Below, in pieces: positions 1-8,373 of a stretch of 15,891 nt of DNA. Within the stretch, counting starts at the first letter, position 1; the number at the start of each line of letters is the position of its first letter. This stretch comes from Cyclostephanos tholiformis (Eukaryota > Bacillariophyta > Thalassiosirophyceae > Thalassiosirales > Thalassiosiraceae): assembly GCA_036939975.1 (NCBI GenBank), contig JALLPB010001202.1, forward strand, positions 1 to 15,891, written 5' to 3'. Under the pieces are notes generated by a model. That model searched no databases and had not been told where the DNA came from. It worked only from the letters and a program-made list of their open reading frames with translations. Both the position numbers and the translations under genes were made by a program.

Positions 1-651
1 ATTTAGCTGTCACACCTTTCAACATTAGCTGTTTCTTAATCCCCGGTTTCTACGGTATTTCTGACTTAAAATTTTTAACTCTTTCTTTGTTAAGGTTATT
101 TTTTATCGTCAAGCGGTTTTCAGAATCGGTCGGGAGTCACTTTGACTGAATTCAGTCTATGAGACTGAATTCAGCCGATGCGTCTGGTGGATATTGCGGC
201 ATGATCCGCTGGGGCTCCTTCGGCACCCAGGGTAGCCTCCTGTAGCCCATGACTTCTAGTTGCCCCGAATGAGCAGCGGCGTGAATAAACCAATGTTATC
301 ATGGTTATTTTTGCATCACGCCATGCTACTATGCTGATTTTTCATCATCGTCACAGGTCAGTTGTGGGTTGTTGGCAACCAAATCACCAAATTTTAACAT
401 AGGAATACTATTACCGTATCATAGAAAAACTTGTTCTCCCCAGAATCCATAATTCTGACACACGGAACTCAACACACTGGCACCCCATCATCTCAACGAG
501 GGCACCAGGTGCTCCATGCTCATCAAGAACCTTTGCCCTTTGAGAGAAGTCAAGCAGCGGATTGTGAACCCTGCTCCACATCAACGTGTGACTGATCTGG
601 TGGCAGTGAGACGGGGTAATATTACTTGTGGCAAGAGTAATTATGAGGTGA
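1..651. other. Non-coding left flank of the decayed piggyBac-type element
   Basis: No convincing gene is seen here. A short open frame at 516-704 on the plus strand is in a different frame from the transposase and ends where the transposase frame becomes readable. It could be a frameshifted remnant of the transposase N-terminus, but I cannot recognise it as such. The stretch holds two GACTGAATTCAGTC-type palindromes (listed separately). A TTAA at 36-39, followed by TCCCCGGTTTCTACGG, is the only left-side candidate for a piggyBac-style target site. No matching right end was found, so the left boundary of the element is undefined. Confidence 0.5.
144..176. repeat. Two adjacent copies of a 14-bp palindrome, GACTGAATTCAGTC
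   Basis: Positions 144-157 are a perfect 14-bp palindrome (GACTGAATTCAGTC). Positions 163-176 repeat it with one mismatch in the last arm (GACTGAATTCAGCC), after a 5-bp spacer. A third copy with one mismatch lies beyond the transposase at 2726-2739. Copies on both sides of a transposase gene suggest subterminal repeats used for transposase binding; that role is inferred. Confidence 0.7.
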
Positions 652-2577
652 TTTATTTCACCTCACCCCTCTTCCCTGACCTGTCGAGCAGAGGGGCATG
701 CTGATCGCTTCTGGGAAATGCCCTTGCAGGCCGATGGCACTCCTGCTGCCGCCGTTACAGACAAGGAAGGGCGAGCGATCAACGAGAATATTTTCAGCAA
801 TCGTGCTGATGATATTGCTTGGGTGCATGCCAAAGGCTTCGAAGTTGATGATGACAATGAAGCTCTCCTCGAGAATGTCCCCCAGCCAGGTGAGCCCACG
901 ATCGAAGCAAATCAAGATGGCCTTTATCGTGGCCAGTCATGGGGGTGAGATGGCATCAATTGGCGGGCAATGTCAGGGGGAGGATATGAGGAGCTGTCAT
1001 TCATGAACGGCTGGTCTCCTCACAACAAGACATACCTTGAGACCTTTGTCCACTTCCTTCCCTTCGTGTGGCTACAAAATGTTCTCTTGGCAAAGATGAG
1101 GGAATGCATGGAGAAGGAGAATTCCCCCCTGCTCATGCTTGGAAAGCTCATGTGATACCTCAGCATGCGTCTTCTCATGTCGACGCTGCAAGGTTGGACC
1201 CTCGAAGAGTATTGGTGCTACGAGCCAATACAGAGACCCCAGGAGGATTGCCCCTGCCCTTATAATTTCAGAAATTACACGAGCAAGAAACGCTTCAAAT
1301 TAATTACTGAACATCTCGTCTTCACAGATGCCACGGCTCCATCCTTTCGCGACAAGTTCTGGCAAGTCCGGCAGATGATCAAGGCTTGGAACGAGAACAT
1401 GGCCTCCAAGTTTGTCGCAGCATGGGTCATGTGCCTGGATGAGTCTATGTCCATCTGGCATAATCAATGGACGTGCCCCGGATGGATCTTTTGCCCACGA
1501 AAGCCTCATCCTTTTGGGAATGAGTACCACACTGCGTGTTGTGGCTTGTCAACCATCCTCTTTGTGATCAAGATGGTTGAAGGAAGGGATGCGCCTCCGG
1601 AGTTGGATGTCCAGTACTCACATCTTGGAAAGACAGTGGGGTTGCTGATGCGGATGTTAAAATCCTATTTCCACACAGCAAAGTATGTTGTATTGGACTC
1701 GGGCTTTTGTGTTCTGAAGGGGATTATCAAGCTTCGAGAGATGGGGTTGTTTGCATGTGCGCTGATAAAAAAGCGCCAGAGCTGGCCCGTCGGTGTTCCT
1801 GGAGATGCTATGCAGGTGAGGTTTGATCGGGCTGATATGGATGTGGGGGATGTCGATGCCATCTCAGGGACACAGGATGGCATTCCCTACTTTCTCAGGG
1901 GCATAAAGGAGCCCAACTATGTAATGAGAATGATGGCGACGAGTGGACCGAACACTCCGGATGAGTCATGCAAAACAACTTCTCGTACTTGGAAGCGGGG
2001 GAACGAGACCATGCTTCGCTCGTTCCAGTATCCCCGGCCATTTGACTGGCACTTCCACTATCGCCATGCGGTTGACGATCATAACAATCTGCGCCATGGC
2101 TTGCCATCAATTGAGGATACTTGGGTTACTCCGAGGTGGGAGTGTCGGGTGTTCAGCTTCATCTTGGCAATCTCGGAGATCAACTCATTCCTCGCTCTGA
2201 GATACTTTGTCTTTGCAAAAGATACCATTGAGGGATGCCCGACACTCTTGGTTTTTCGTAGACGATTGGCTTGGCAGCTAATCAACAACCCGTGGATTCA
2301 ACAGGACGGGCAGACCATGGAAACCACTGCCAATGCCTCGGTTCATCAGCTTTGTCGGGCTCTGGACCATGCCCAAAAATGGTTGGATGGGACTAGCAGT
2401 ACCAGCAGTATGCCTGCTCGGGAAAATGTGGAAAACGCATCAGAACCTATTGCGTCTGTGATCCATCTAAGTGGCTGTGCACTCGCTGCCTTCCAGCCCA
2501 TGTCCTTGAGGCCGAATGAGGACATTCATAATTGTCAGTCTGTCAGTTTTTTGGGGGGACTAATGAGTCCCATGTAG
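652..2577 (+). pseudogene. piggyBac-type (DDE_Tnp_1_7) transposase, interrupted by two in-frame TGA codons
   Basis: This is a decayed cut-and-paste transposase of the piggyBac / PGBD family, which normally cuts and inserts at TTAA. One plus frame stays readable from about 652 to 2577 and is broken only by TGA at 946-948 and TGA at 1153-1155. The segments between (718-945, 949-1152, 1156-2574) join without a frame change and read as one family member. The longest open part starts at the Met at 1165 and has 470 residues. It contains the family blocks CLDESMSIW, CPRKPHPFGNEYH, VVLDSGFCVLKG and HAVDDHNN, which supply the three catalytic aspartates at about Asp92, Asp178 and Asp304 of that part. 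No cysteine-rich C-terminal domain is evident. Neighbouring intact genes use TGA as stop, so recoding is unlikely and the element is probably non-autonomous. A short intron over the first TGA cannot be fully excluded. Confidence 0.85.
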
Positions 2578-2869
2578 CTTGTACCTAGATTTTGTTAGTG
2601 TTCTGGTTAAAATCTACTTAGGCAACCCATATACCATTCGAAAGCTCTTGTTTTGCCCTTGCTCAAGGTTGTCTCCACTTTCTCTGTGCCATCTTTTTCG
2701 CCAAAAAAAATCGTTTCGCAAAATCGACTTAATTCAGTCGATTGGGGGGGTGAAGCACCGATACCAAGGGTTTTAGGTACAAAAAGTGTACCCACCCAAC
2801 TGTCTAGGAACCGGTACCATAATGGAAATAGGTAGAATGATGGAGCCATAATAAAAGCGAAACCGAGCC
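2578..2869. other. Intergenic right flank of the transposase and upstream region of the cyclophilin gene
   Basis: No gene is seen. The stretch holds the third GACT-AATTCAGTC palindrome (2726-2739), a run of G at 2744-2750, and a small inverted repeat GGTACA/TGTACC at 2776-2792. No TTAA-flanked terminal repeat matching the left side was found, so the right end of the piggyBac-type element is not located. The last bases before 2870 must hold the promoter and 5' leader of the cyclophilin gene; no motif stands out. Confidence 0.5.
2726..2739. repeat. Right-side copy of the palindrome flanking the transposase
   Basis: GACTTAATTCAGTC differs at one base from the perfect palindrome at 144-157. It sits inside a longer near-palindrome of about 22 bp (2723-2744 region), followed by a G run. 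The mismatch creates a TTAA (2729-2732). Its position about 150 bp past the transposase stop mirrors the left copies. Confidence 0.6.
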
Positions 2870-4265
2870 ATGAATGGTCCCATCGTCCTTTTGCTGTTGC
2901 TACTCAATTCCATCGCCCCGTTCGGCCATTCCTTTCATCCAGCCAACATCGTATTCATCGTCGTCGTTGGCGGCGGCGGACGACGGCTTGATGGCGTCGG
3001 AACTGGAGCGGCAGTGATGTCATCATTCTCATCATTTTCGTCATCGTCGTCGTCGACGACGATGACGACGAGGATGATGACTGCTGCCGCGGAAGAGTCT
3101 ACCACGACGACGTCATCAACGGCAATGGCACTCGGAGCCTCGCGCCGAACCGACCGATGGGGGATGGCGACGATTGCATCGGTCGAACGACGATCCTTCC
3201 TCCGCGACGTCGTCGTCATCCCCCTCCTCCTATCGTCGTCGAGCGCCGCCGCCGAAAACGCCGTCGTCGTCAACGACAGTCTCCCGAAAGTGACGCACAG
3301 GATTTACATGGACGTGCGAATTTCGAGAGCCGACGGATCGTTTTACGTTCGCGATCCCCCATCGACGTCATCCTCGACGACCGTCGTCGACGAGGATCCG
3401 TTCTACGGCACCCTCGTTCTCGGATTGTTCGGCGATTTTACTCCGAATCACGTCAAGCAATTCCTAAATTACGTCGACGTCCCGTATGATGTCGATAGTC
3501 CCTTACCGAGCTATTCCAGGAGCAAATTCACCACGTTGGACGCATCCACGGGACTGCTGATCGGGGGGACGGTGAGTTTTTTTTATTGCCTTCGTTTTTC
3601 GGGGAGATGGACTCGAAATAGTATCGATGGATGAGGGTATGCCGCTCACTTATTCGTTCACTCTCCCTCGCCTTCATTCGTCGTTTTGGCCGTCCGATCG
3701 CGAAAAAACAAAAAAAAAAACGCAAAAGATACCCGGACTGGAGGCGACGACATTGGCCGGCGGGACAGTATTAGAATATTCGGGTAGGGTCTTCCCAGCC
3801 CGGCTGTGGTTGGAGGACAAGACGGACCCCCCCTCCTCCCGCGACGATCCCACCACTACTCCGCGCCTATCCCATAACCTCAAGGGGCTTCTAACACATC
3901 GAAATCTTGACCTGACGCCTTCGTTCGGGATAACCACGCGCGGCGGATCGACGTCATTGGACGCATCCCATACCGTCTTCGGATGCGTCTTGGAGGATGC
4001 GAACGGATTCCTGGATAGGGTGGTGGACGTGCCGGCCCTCACCGACGCGGGCACGGTCAGCAGGACGACCGAGGGGGGCGAGGCAGTCGCGACGACGACG
4101 GCGACGGGGAGCGTAGAGTTCGAGACGTTGACATCCGGCGTGTTCGCGGCGCAGCGTAGGGTATTCCGAGACGCGGCGAGGGCTTTCGGCGACAGTCGTT
4201 TGGATAAGGTCTACGACGGGAAAATATTACGCAGGATCGAGGTTACCAAGGTCGGTATCCTTTGA
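2870..4265 (+). CDS. Divergent thylakoid-lumen cyclophilin-type peptidyl-prolyl isomerase (two exons)
   Basis: Exons 2870-3571 and 3729-4265 join in phase 0 to give 412 residues. The N-terminus is a hydrophobic signal peptide (residues 1-20) with Phe right after the likely cleavage (GHS|FHP). A Ser/Thr-rich transit region follows, then a twin-arginine signal (ERRSFLR at 106-112, hydrophobic core, AAA at 126-128). These are the signals for the ER, the plastid envelope and the thylakoid lumen in turn. The cyclophilin fold is seen in TLVLGLFGDFTPNHVKQF (181-198), FGITTRGGS (300-308) and LDASHTVFGCVLE (311-323). The usual FHR motif is absent and the active-site Trp position reads Ser, while His315 is kept, so activity may be weak. 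The C-terminal tail (FGDSR...ILRRIEV) recalls the plant lumenal CYP28/CYP26-2 group. Such proteins assist photosystem assembly or act as scaffolds. Trinucleotide-rich coding (TCG/ACG runs) makes residues 40-100 low complexity. Confidence 0.82.
3572..3728 (+). other. Spliceosomal intron, 157 bp, in the cyclophilin gene
   Basis: The donor is ACG|GTGAGT at 3571/3572 and the acceptor is AAAAG|ATA at 3728/3729. Splicing is phase 0 and restores one frame across the cyclophilin domain (IGGT joined to IPGLEATT). Without it the first exon runs into an unrelated tail and stops at 3634. The acceptor is preceded by an A-rich run (about 3702-3727) instead of a pyrimidine tract; the pyrimidine-rich stretch lies further upstream (3659-3690), with a possible branch site CTCAC near 3643-3648. 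The acceptor used is the first AG after that stretch. Confidence 0.8.
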
Positions 4266-4322
4266 TGTTATATAAAAACACATGAAATCTCCGGCAAACT
4301 CTAAGGAATGCGAATTATTGTT

Positions 4323-5771
4323 TCATCCTTCCTCTCTTCTGACATCGCGAGGCTTATCCCAGACGCCGTCCCAATCGTCCTCGCCCAACTTGCCTAAAAG
4401 CTTGTAAAGTCGCTTGTTGTACGGCCGGAACAATTCGTATAGCGATGTGTATATTTCCTCTGACATGCCATCGTGGACGTAAACCGTCCTGTGATGTTCT
4501 CTCCCGACGACGTGTCGACTAGCCTTCTGTCGCTCTAGACCAAGATATTGGGCGACCCGATGATAGATGCCGACGCCATCTCCTCTGAAGTCTTCCGATT
4601 CCAGGATGAGCAGATTGTCGGTCCTGTTGATTTTATTCGTTTCGTCCACCCAAATTTCGATCTGTATCGCGTATAGTCCCCTGCCTACAGGTCCCCATAT
4701 CCCTGGGGGGCGGCCTGTAAGCTCCCAATGTTTCAAATACATCTCCCACGCTCGGAATTCCTCCGCAGACCCGGAGAAGGATTCGAAGTCGGCTTCACTT
4801 TGCCAATCGCGTAGGACCCCCGTCTTTCTCAGCAACCATATGTCGCCGTATATGAAATCCTCGAATCTCGTACCGTTGAAGAGCGTCTCCCCATGTAACT
4901 CGATATATTTGTGCACGTAATTGTAATGCGAGAACGCCCGATCGATGGGATTGCGAAGTATGGCTATTGCCCTCGACCAGGGCGCCACGCACATCAAACG
5001 GGCGGGTACGCTCCTACCCGAGAAAAGGTAGACGGGGGCGCTGTGTATGCCCAATTTATCAGCATTGACGTCGGCGGCGATGTCGTCTTCCGAGTCGAAG
5101 TCACGGGCCCTCAATAACCATTCGAATCCCTCGCGCAGGTGCCGTCGACGAATGACACTCGATCCGTCAGGGGGGTGTTTGAACTCCCTGAGGTTTTTCA
5201 TCATGCCCTTGTTGTTGAGTAAGTGCAGCTCTCCGTGTAGCATTCCCGCGTTCATCATACGTTTATGGGAGAGGATGGCTTTCATCAACGCCTGAGTCCC
5301 ACCCTTCATCGCCCCTATGATGACTGCGTGAAATGCCCTCCTCGTTATGTCTCCCTCCGGAAGAAGATCTGGTTCGTTTTGCGCATCGCACGTCCAATCT
5401 TCTTGATCGGATGCGACCCAGCCTTTATAATAATGGTATCTCAAGGAACCATGGCGCCGACTACTTCCTCTCGTCGATGATGATCCATCAGTCTTCACAT
5501 CGAGTTCGGATGATGGCGTTCTTTTAGTCGTCCCCCCTGCGTCGGTCACGTCCGACGACGACGAGGTCACCGCCCCGGAGGACGATGCGACCACAGAACG
5601 CTCCAGAATTCTCCGAAAGCCACTGTTTTGAAAGACGACGTCTTCGGAATCATCATCGCGGTCCGACATCGTCGCGAGGATGTTAATTTGGATCGTGACG
5701 CACGCAACGATGGTTGCTGCCAACGTCAGCAGCAATGATCGCATACTCATAATCTTCCATCGCGATTGCAT
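4323..5771 (-). CDS. Golgi-type membrane sulfotransferase (PAPS-dependent, Sulfotransfer family)
   Basis: The protein has 482 residues. It begins with a short cytosolic end and one membrane segment (about residues 11-34), giving type II topology, then a Ser/Asp-rich stem to about 145. The catalytic domain starts with the 5'-phosphosulfate loop IIGAMKGGTQALMKAIL (151-167). HGELHLLN (179-186) places a glutamate, Glu181, where carbohydrate sulfotransferases have their catalytic base. The 3'-phosphate site is AILRNPIDRAFSHYNY (270-285), with Arg273 and Ser281. The C-terminal helix LYELFRPYNKRLYKLLG (444-460) is typical of heparan-sulfate and bacterial relatives. It likely moves sulfate from PAPS to a sugar, for example on diatom sulfated polysaccharides; the acceptor is unknown. 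It is tail to tail with the cyclophilin gene (57 bp between stops) and head to head with paralogue A. An in-frame Met at residue 8 or 10 is an alternative start. No intron is needed. Confidence 0.85.
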   Translation of the reverse strand: MQSRWKIMSMRSLLLTLAATIVACVTIQINILATMSDRDDDSEDVVFQNSGFRRILERSVVASSSGAVTSSSSDVTDAGGTTKRTPSSELDVKTDGSSSTRGSSRRHGSLRYHYYKGWVASDQEDWTCDAQNEPDLLPEGDITRRAFHAVIIGAMKGGTQALMKAILSHKRMMNAGMLHGELHLLNNKGMMKNLREFKHPPDGSSVIRRRHLREGFEWLLRARDFDSEDDIAADVNADKLGIHSAPVYLFSGRSVPARLMCVAPWSRAIAILRNPIDRAFSHYNYVHKYIELHGETLFNGTRFEDFIYGDIWLLRKTGVLRDWQSEADFESFSGSAEEFRAWEMYLKHWELTGRPPGIWGPVGRGLYAIQIEIWVDETNKINRTDNLLILESEDFRGDGVGIYHRVAQYLGLERQKASRHVVGREHHRTVYVHDGMSEEIYTSLYELFRPYNKRLYKLLGKLGEDDWDGVWDKPRDVRREEG

Positions 5772-6003
5772 ATTACATAGTATTTCATGAGAAGCGTCGG
5801 GATTTACTCCGGCGGACGAGTTCCTACACTGCCGGTAGGCGACTCATGTTTCGAAGATAACGGTTGTACTCGACTACGATACACTATCGTACCATATCGT
5901 ACACAAAATTTCTGCCGACTCAGTGATATTCGTAACCGGCATGCACACTCCCACACGCCCGCCATCTCCACCATATCACACAACCAAGCAAATCAACACA
6001 AAG
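5772..6003. promoter_or_regulatory. Shared divergent promoter region of the sulfotransferase and small ASAF protein A
   Basis: This 232-bp gap separates two divergently transcribed genes. It contains TACGATA at 5875-5881, the inverted copy TATCGTA at 5885-5891 after a 3-bp spacer, and a further direct copy TATCGTA at 5895-5901. The last two share the octamer TATCGTAC. No TATA box is clear. The repeated heptamer is a candidate transcription-factor site; this is inferred from its repetition only. Confidence 0.4.
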
Positions 6004-6384
6004 ATGTTCTCGATCAAGTGCGGCGCAGCGGTCGTCCTTCTTTTGCAGGCACTGACATCGGCGTCGGCATTCTTCCCCCCGCCGAAAAATAGCCCCAGCA
6101 TAAAGACTTCGGATCTGAGCAAGAGCGGACTGGGGGGGTTCGATCTCATCGCCAAAACGAATAAGAAGTTCATCGAGATATCTGCACCCACCACAAAGGG
6201 CGGGGTCGTCGTATCCAAGAAGGCCGCGATCAAAAAGGTTGTTGCTAGTCCCCCTCCAAAAAAGGTCACGGTGGCTAAAAGCGGCTTAACGGCCAGTAAG
6301 CCGGCCGTCACCAAGAATGTCGGGAAGGGTTCCAAAACCTCCAACAACGAAGATGCGACTCCCTGGTTCAAAAAACTCTTCTGA
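6004..6384 (+). CDS. Small ASAF-signal lysine-rich protein of unknown function, paralogue A
   Basis: I do not recognise a known family. The 126-residue product starts with a clear signal peptide (hydrophobic 8-20) ending in SASAF (19-23), the motif that directs proteins to diatom plastids. The mature part begins FPPPKNSPSIKT and continues with SKSGLGGFDLIAKTNKKFIE (40-59, exactly the block shared with paralogue B), then a Lys/Val/Pro-rich region with one SPPPKKVTV unit. The Met at 6004 is preferred over the in-frame Met at 5941 because it gives a normal signal peptide and matches B. The protein ends PWFKKLF at a TGA, where B continues for more than 30 residues. The homologous DNA continues past this stop in another frame, so A appears truncated by an indel. 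It is divergent from the sulfotransferase gene. Extracellular or vacuolar location is possible if the Phe motif is fortuitous. Confidence 0.75.
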   Translation: MFSIKCGAAVVLLLQALTSASAFFPPPKNSPSIKTSDLSKSGLGGFDLIAKTNKKFIEISAPTTKGGVVVSKKAAIKKVVASPPPKKVTVAKSGLTASKPAVTKNVGKGSKTSNNEDATPWFKKLF

Positions 6385-6450
6385 TCTCGTGGAGAAATTT
6401 CAACCGCATCTTCTTCCCTCACTGCTCGTCATTCTGGTGTCCTAGAAGGT
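6385..6450 (+). other. Frameshifted remnant of the C-terminal tail of paralogue A
   Basis: Starting at ATC 6384-6386, a different frame from the gene encodes ISWRNFNRIFF. In paralogue B the matching place reads IPWRNPNSIFL. The nucleotide match (for example CGTGGAG and CATCTTC in the same spacing) continues to about 6450. The sequence is therefore former coding DNA now in the 3' untranslated region. Confidence 0.65.
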
Positions 6451-6645
6451 ATGAGTGAAGGATCATCCGCAATTTGCCTCATGATAATACGTGAGCGTAG
6501 GGGATCCCTTCATTCTTGAATCATCATGTTGCTTTTACCGATGAGTAAGAGCCTCTAGACAATGCACTAATTATGCCACAATATCATGTGTGGGAAAAGG
6601 AGTTATTTTTTTCTACCATGATTAAATTTGCTTTACCTTCCATTT

Positions 6646-8373
6646 TCATTTTTTGGCTCGATAGAAGTTGAGGTAGCTCATGTGCCAGTCCCCGCCCCCC
6701 TTCAGCTTCAAAATGTCCTCCGTCTTGCACGGACTGACCTCGTCGTCATCGAAAACGTACCAATCGTCGTTTTCCTCGTCGGAGTCGACGATCTTATCTC
6801 GCTTGTTGTTGTCGCTACTATTGGTATTGTCGGCCTTGACCCATCCCATGTAATGTCCGCCATCCGCGTCCCGTCCCTTGTGCGTGACGACCGCGAACAG
6901 CTCGTACAGCCCCCGAAAGTTCGATGGCAATCCCGGTCCGACGGGCGGTTGCGGCTCAGGCTCGACGCTCATGGCTAGCGCTGCCTTGAGTTCATCGTCA
7001 ATGCCCTCCTCGTCCTCCTTCGCCCCATCAGTCTCCATGGCGGCGGCCTCATCCCCACCATCCTTCGCGTCCTCCTCGCCCTTCAATTTCTTGGCTACCC
7101 GATCCTCCTCCTCCTTAGCGGCCTTGTCCCGCGCTACCTTGAGCGCCTTCTTAAGTCTGTCGCTGCAGAAATCGTAAACGTCCAACACGCCCTGAAATCC
7201 CACCGGCTTCATGACCTTGCACTTCACCCCCGAGTGGTCCTGCGAGTCCGGCGTGGCCTTCCAGTAGAATCGTCCGAATTGCACGACCAGGTACGGCGGC
7301 AGCCGCGCGATCTTCTGCGATCGCGTCCACATAGCGTCCCGCCCCAGTATCTCGGAGTACTTCTCCAGCTTGCCGGTGAGAGCGAGTTGTATCCCCTCGA
7401 CTATGTGAGTGACATTCACCTGCGACGATGAGTCGGACCCGCCCTGGATGTTGCACACCAGCTTGCGATGTAGGTCGTGCGTGATCACCGGCGGCTCCGA
7501 TAGCGACGAAGATGCGACCCCGACACCGTCCGTCTCCATGGCGTCGGTGGAATCATGCGCGGTCGACGACGATAGCTCGTCGCACGTAAGCGTCTCCTCC
7601 ATCCTCATCCCGAACACCGCGTCGATGACGTTCGTCGCACCGTTGAGCTCCTCGCTGCTGCACTTTTCGCCGTGGAATGCCGCCCTTATCGCTCCTTCAC
7701 CGCGCAGTTCGGTCGCGGCAGCGCCTATCAAGCTCGAGTAGAATTCCTCTGCGTCCTGCTGCATGGGATGACCCCCGGGACCCGTCTGTGCCATTTGGGG
7801 GAATGCCATCTTCGTCGCCATTACGAGATTCTGGGGAGAGATCGCCGTGGGCGATCGATCGAGCGAGTCGAGGGTAGACGACAGCGATTTCAGGAGGAGG
7901 GCGTGCATCTGGGCCTGACGATTGTCGCCCGCGATGTTCGGGGAGTAGTGCTTCAGCCCATCGCGCAGTGGTGGTATGACGCGAAGGCACTGCGCGACGC
8001 TGTTGAGGTAACAGGTATTTCCAAGGTTGACGAGTCCGCTCGGCTCGACCATCCTCGCGGCCTCCTCGGGGGGTAGGTCCTCGAGGAAGACGGTTTTACG
8101 AACAGGCTCGACGGGCAACGTCGCGGATCCCATCATGAGCATTTGGACGGGCGGCGCGATGGCCGAGAATTTCAATGACGTCAGGTCCTCCGCGTCCTTG
8201 AGCACCCCCTTCCACAATCCCTTGGATTTGGCCATCACCTTCATCCTATCCAGAGGCACGCCCGTCCGGGCCTGCAATTCGGATTTCAGTCCGGACACGC
8301 CCGCCGATGGGTCAAGTTCGATCTCGATGCATTCTTTACCCCAAGTTACGGTGGCGGCGTATTTGGTGGTCAT
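6646..8373 (-). CDS. USP14: Ubiquitin carboxyl-terminal hydrolase 14 / Ubp6-type deubiquitinase of the 26S proteasome
   Basis: The 575-residue protein removes ubiquitin from proteasome-bound substrates. An N-terminal ubiquitin-like domain (about 4-80) would dock it on the regulatory particle. The USP catalytic domain follows, with the Cys box GLVNLGNTCYLNSVAQCLR (113-131, catalytic Cys121), QQDAEEFY (205-212) and the His box GRDADGGHYMGWV (500-512, catalytic His507). WYVFDDDEVS (538-547) supplies the third acidic residue. The end LNFYRAKK is family-typical. It is longer than the human and yeast proteins (roughly 500 residues). Much of the extra length is a Lys/Glu/Asp-rich insert at about 410-480, which contains DDELKAALAMSVEPE, close to a ubiquitin-interacting motif. 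The Met at 8373 is chosen because upstream residues have only a non-ATG start and the ubiquitin fold begins just after it. No intron is needed. Confidence 0.93.
   Translation of the reverse strand: MTTKYAATVTWGKECIEIELDPSAGVSGLKSELQARTGVPLDRMKVMAKSKGLWKGVLKDAEDLTSLKFSAIAPPVQMLMMGSATLPVEPVRKTVFLEDLPPEEAARMVEPSGLVNLGNTCYLNSVAQCLRVIPPLRDGLKHYSPNIAGDNRQAQMHALLLKSLSSTLDSLDRSPTAISPQNLVMATKMAFPQMAQTGPGGHPMQQDAEEFYSSLIGAAATELRGEGAIRAAFHGEKCSSEELNGATNVIDAVFGMRMEETLTCDELSSSTAHDSTDAMETDGVGVASSSLSEPPVITHDLHRKLVCNIQGGSDSSSQVNVTHIVEGIQLALTGKLEKYSEILGRDAMWTRSQKIARLPPYLVVQFGRFYWKATPDSQDHSGVKCKVMKPVGFQGVLDVYDFCSDRLKKALKVARDKAAKEEEDRVAKKLKGEEDAKDGGDEAAAMETDGAKEDEEGIDDELKAALAMSVEPEPQPPVGPGLPSNFRGLYELFAVVTHKGRDADGGHYMGWVKADNTNSSDNNKRDKIVDSDEENDDWYVFDDDEVSPCKTEDILKLKGGGDWHMSYLNFYRAKK

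Noticed and set aside
36..56. TTAA followed by TCCCCGGTTTCTACGG as the left end of the piggyBac-type element
   Set aside because: No matching inverted sequence next to a TTAA was found on the right side, apart from a weak CCGGTTCCTA-like match near 2803-2814 (reverse strand) without TTAA. The end remains only a guess.
946..1155. Possible TGA recoding (selenocysteine or reassigned code) in the transposase
   Set aside because: The sulfotransferase, USP14, cyclophilin and paralogue A all end at TGA, and neither in-frame TGA lies at a position where the family has Cys. Pseudogene decay is simpler.
3674..4054. A 126-codon minus-strand frame over the cyclophilin second exon
   Set aside because: It lies antisense to cyclophilin motifs that are clear on the plus strand and has no features of its own.
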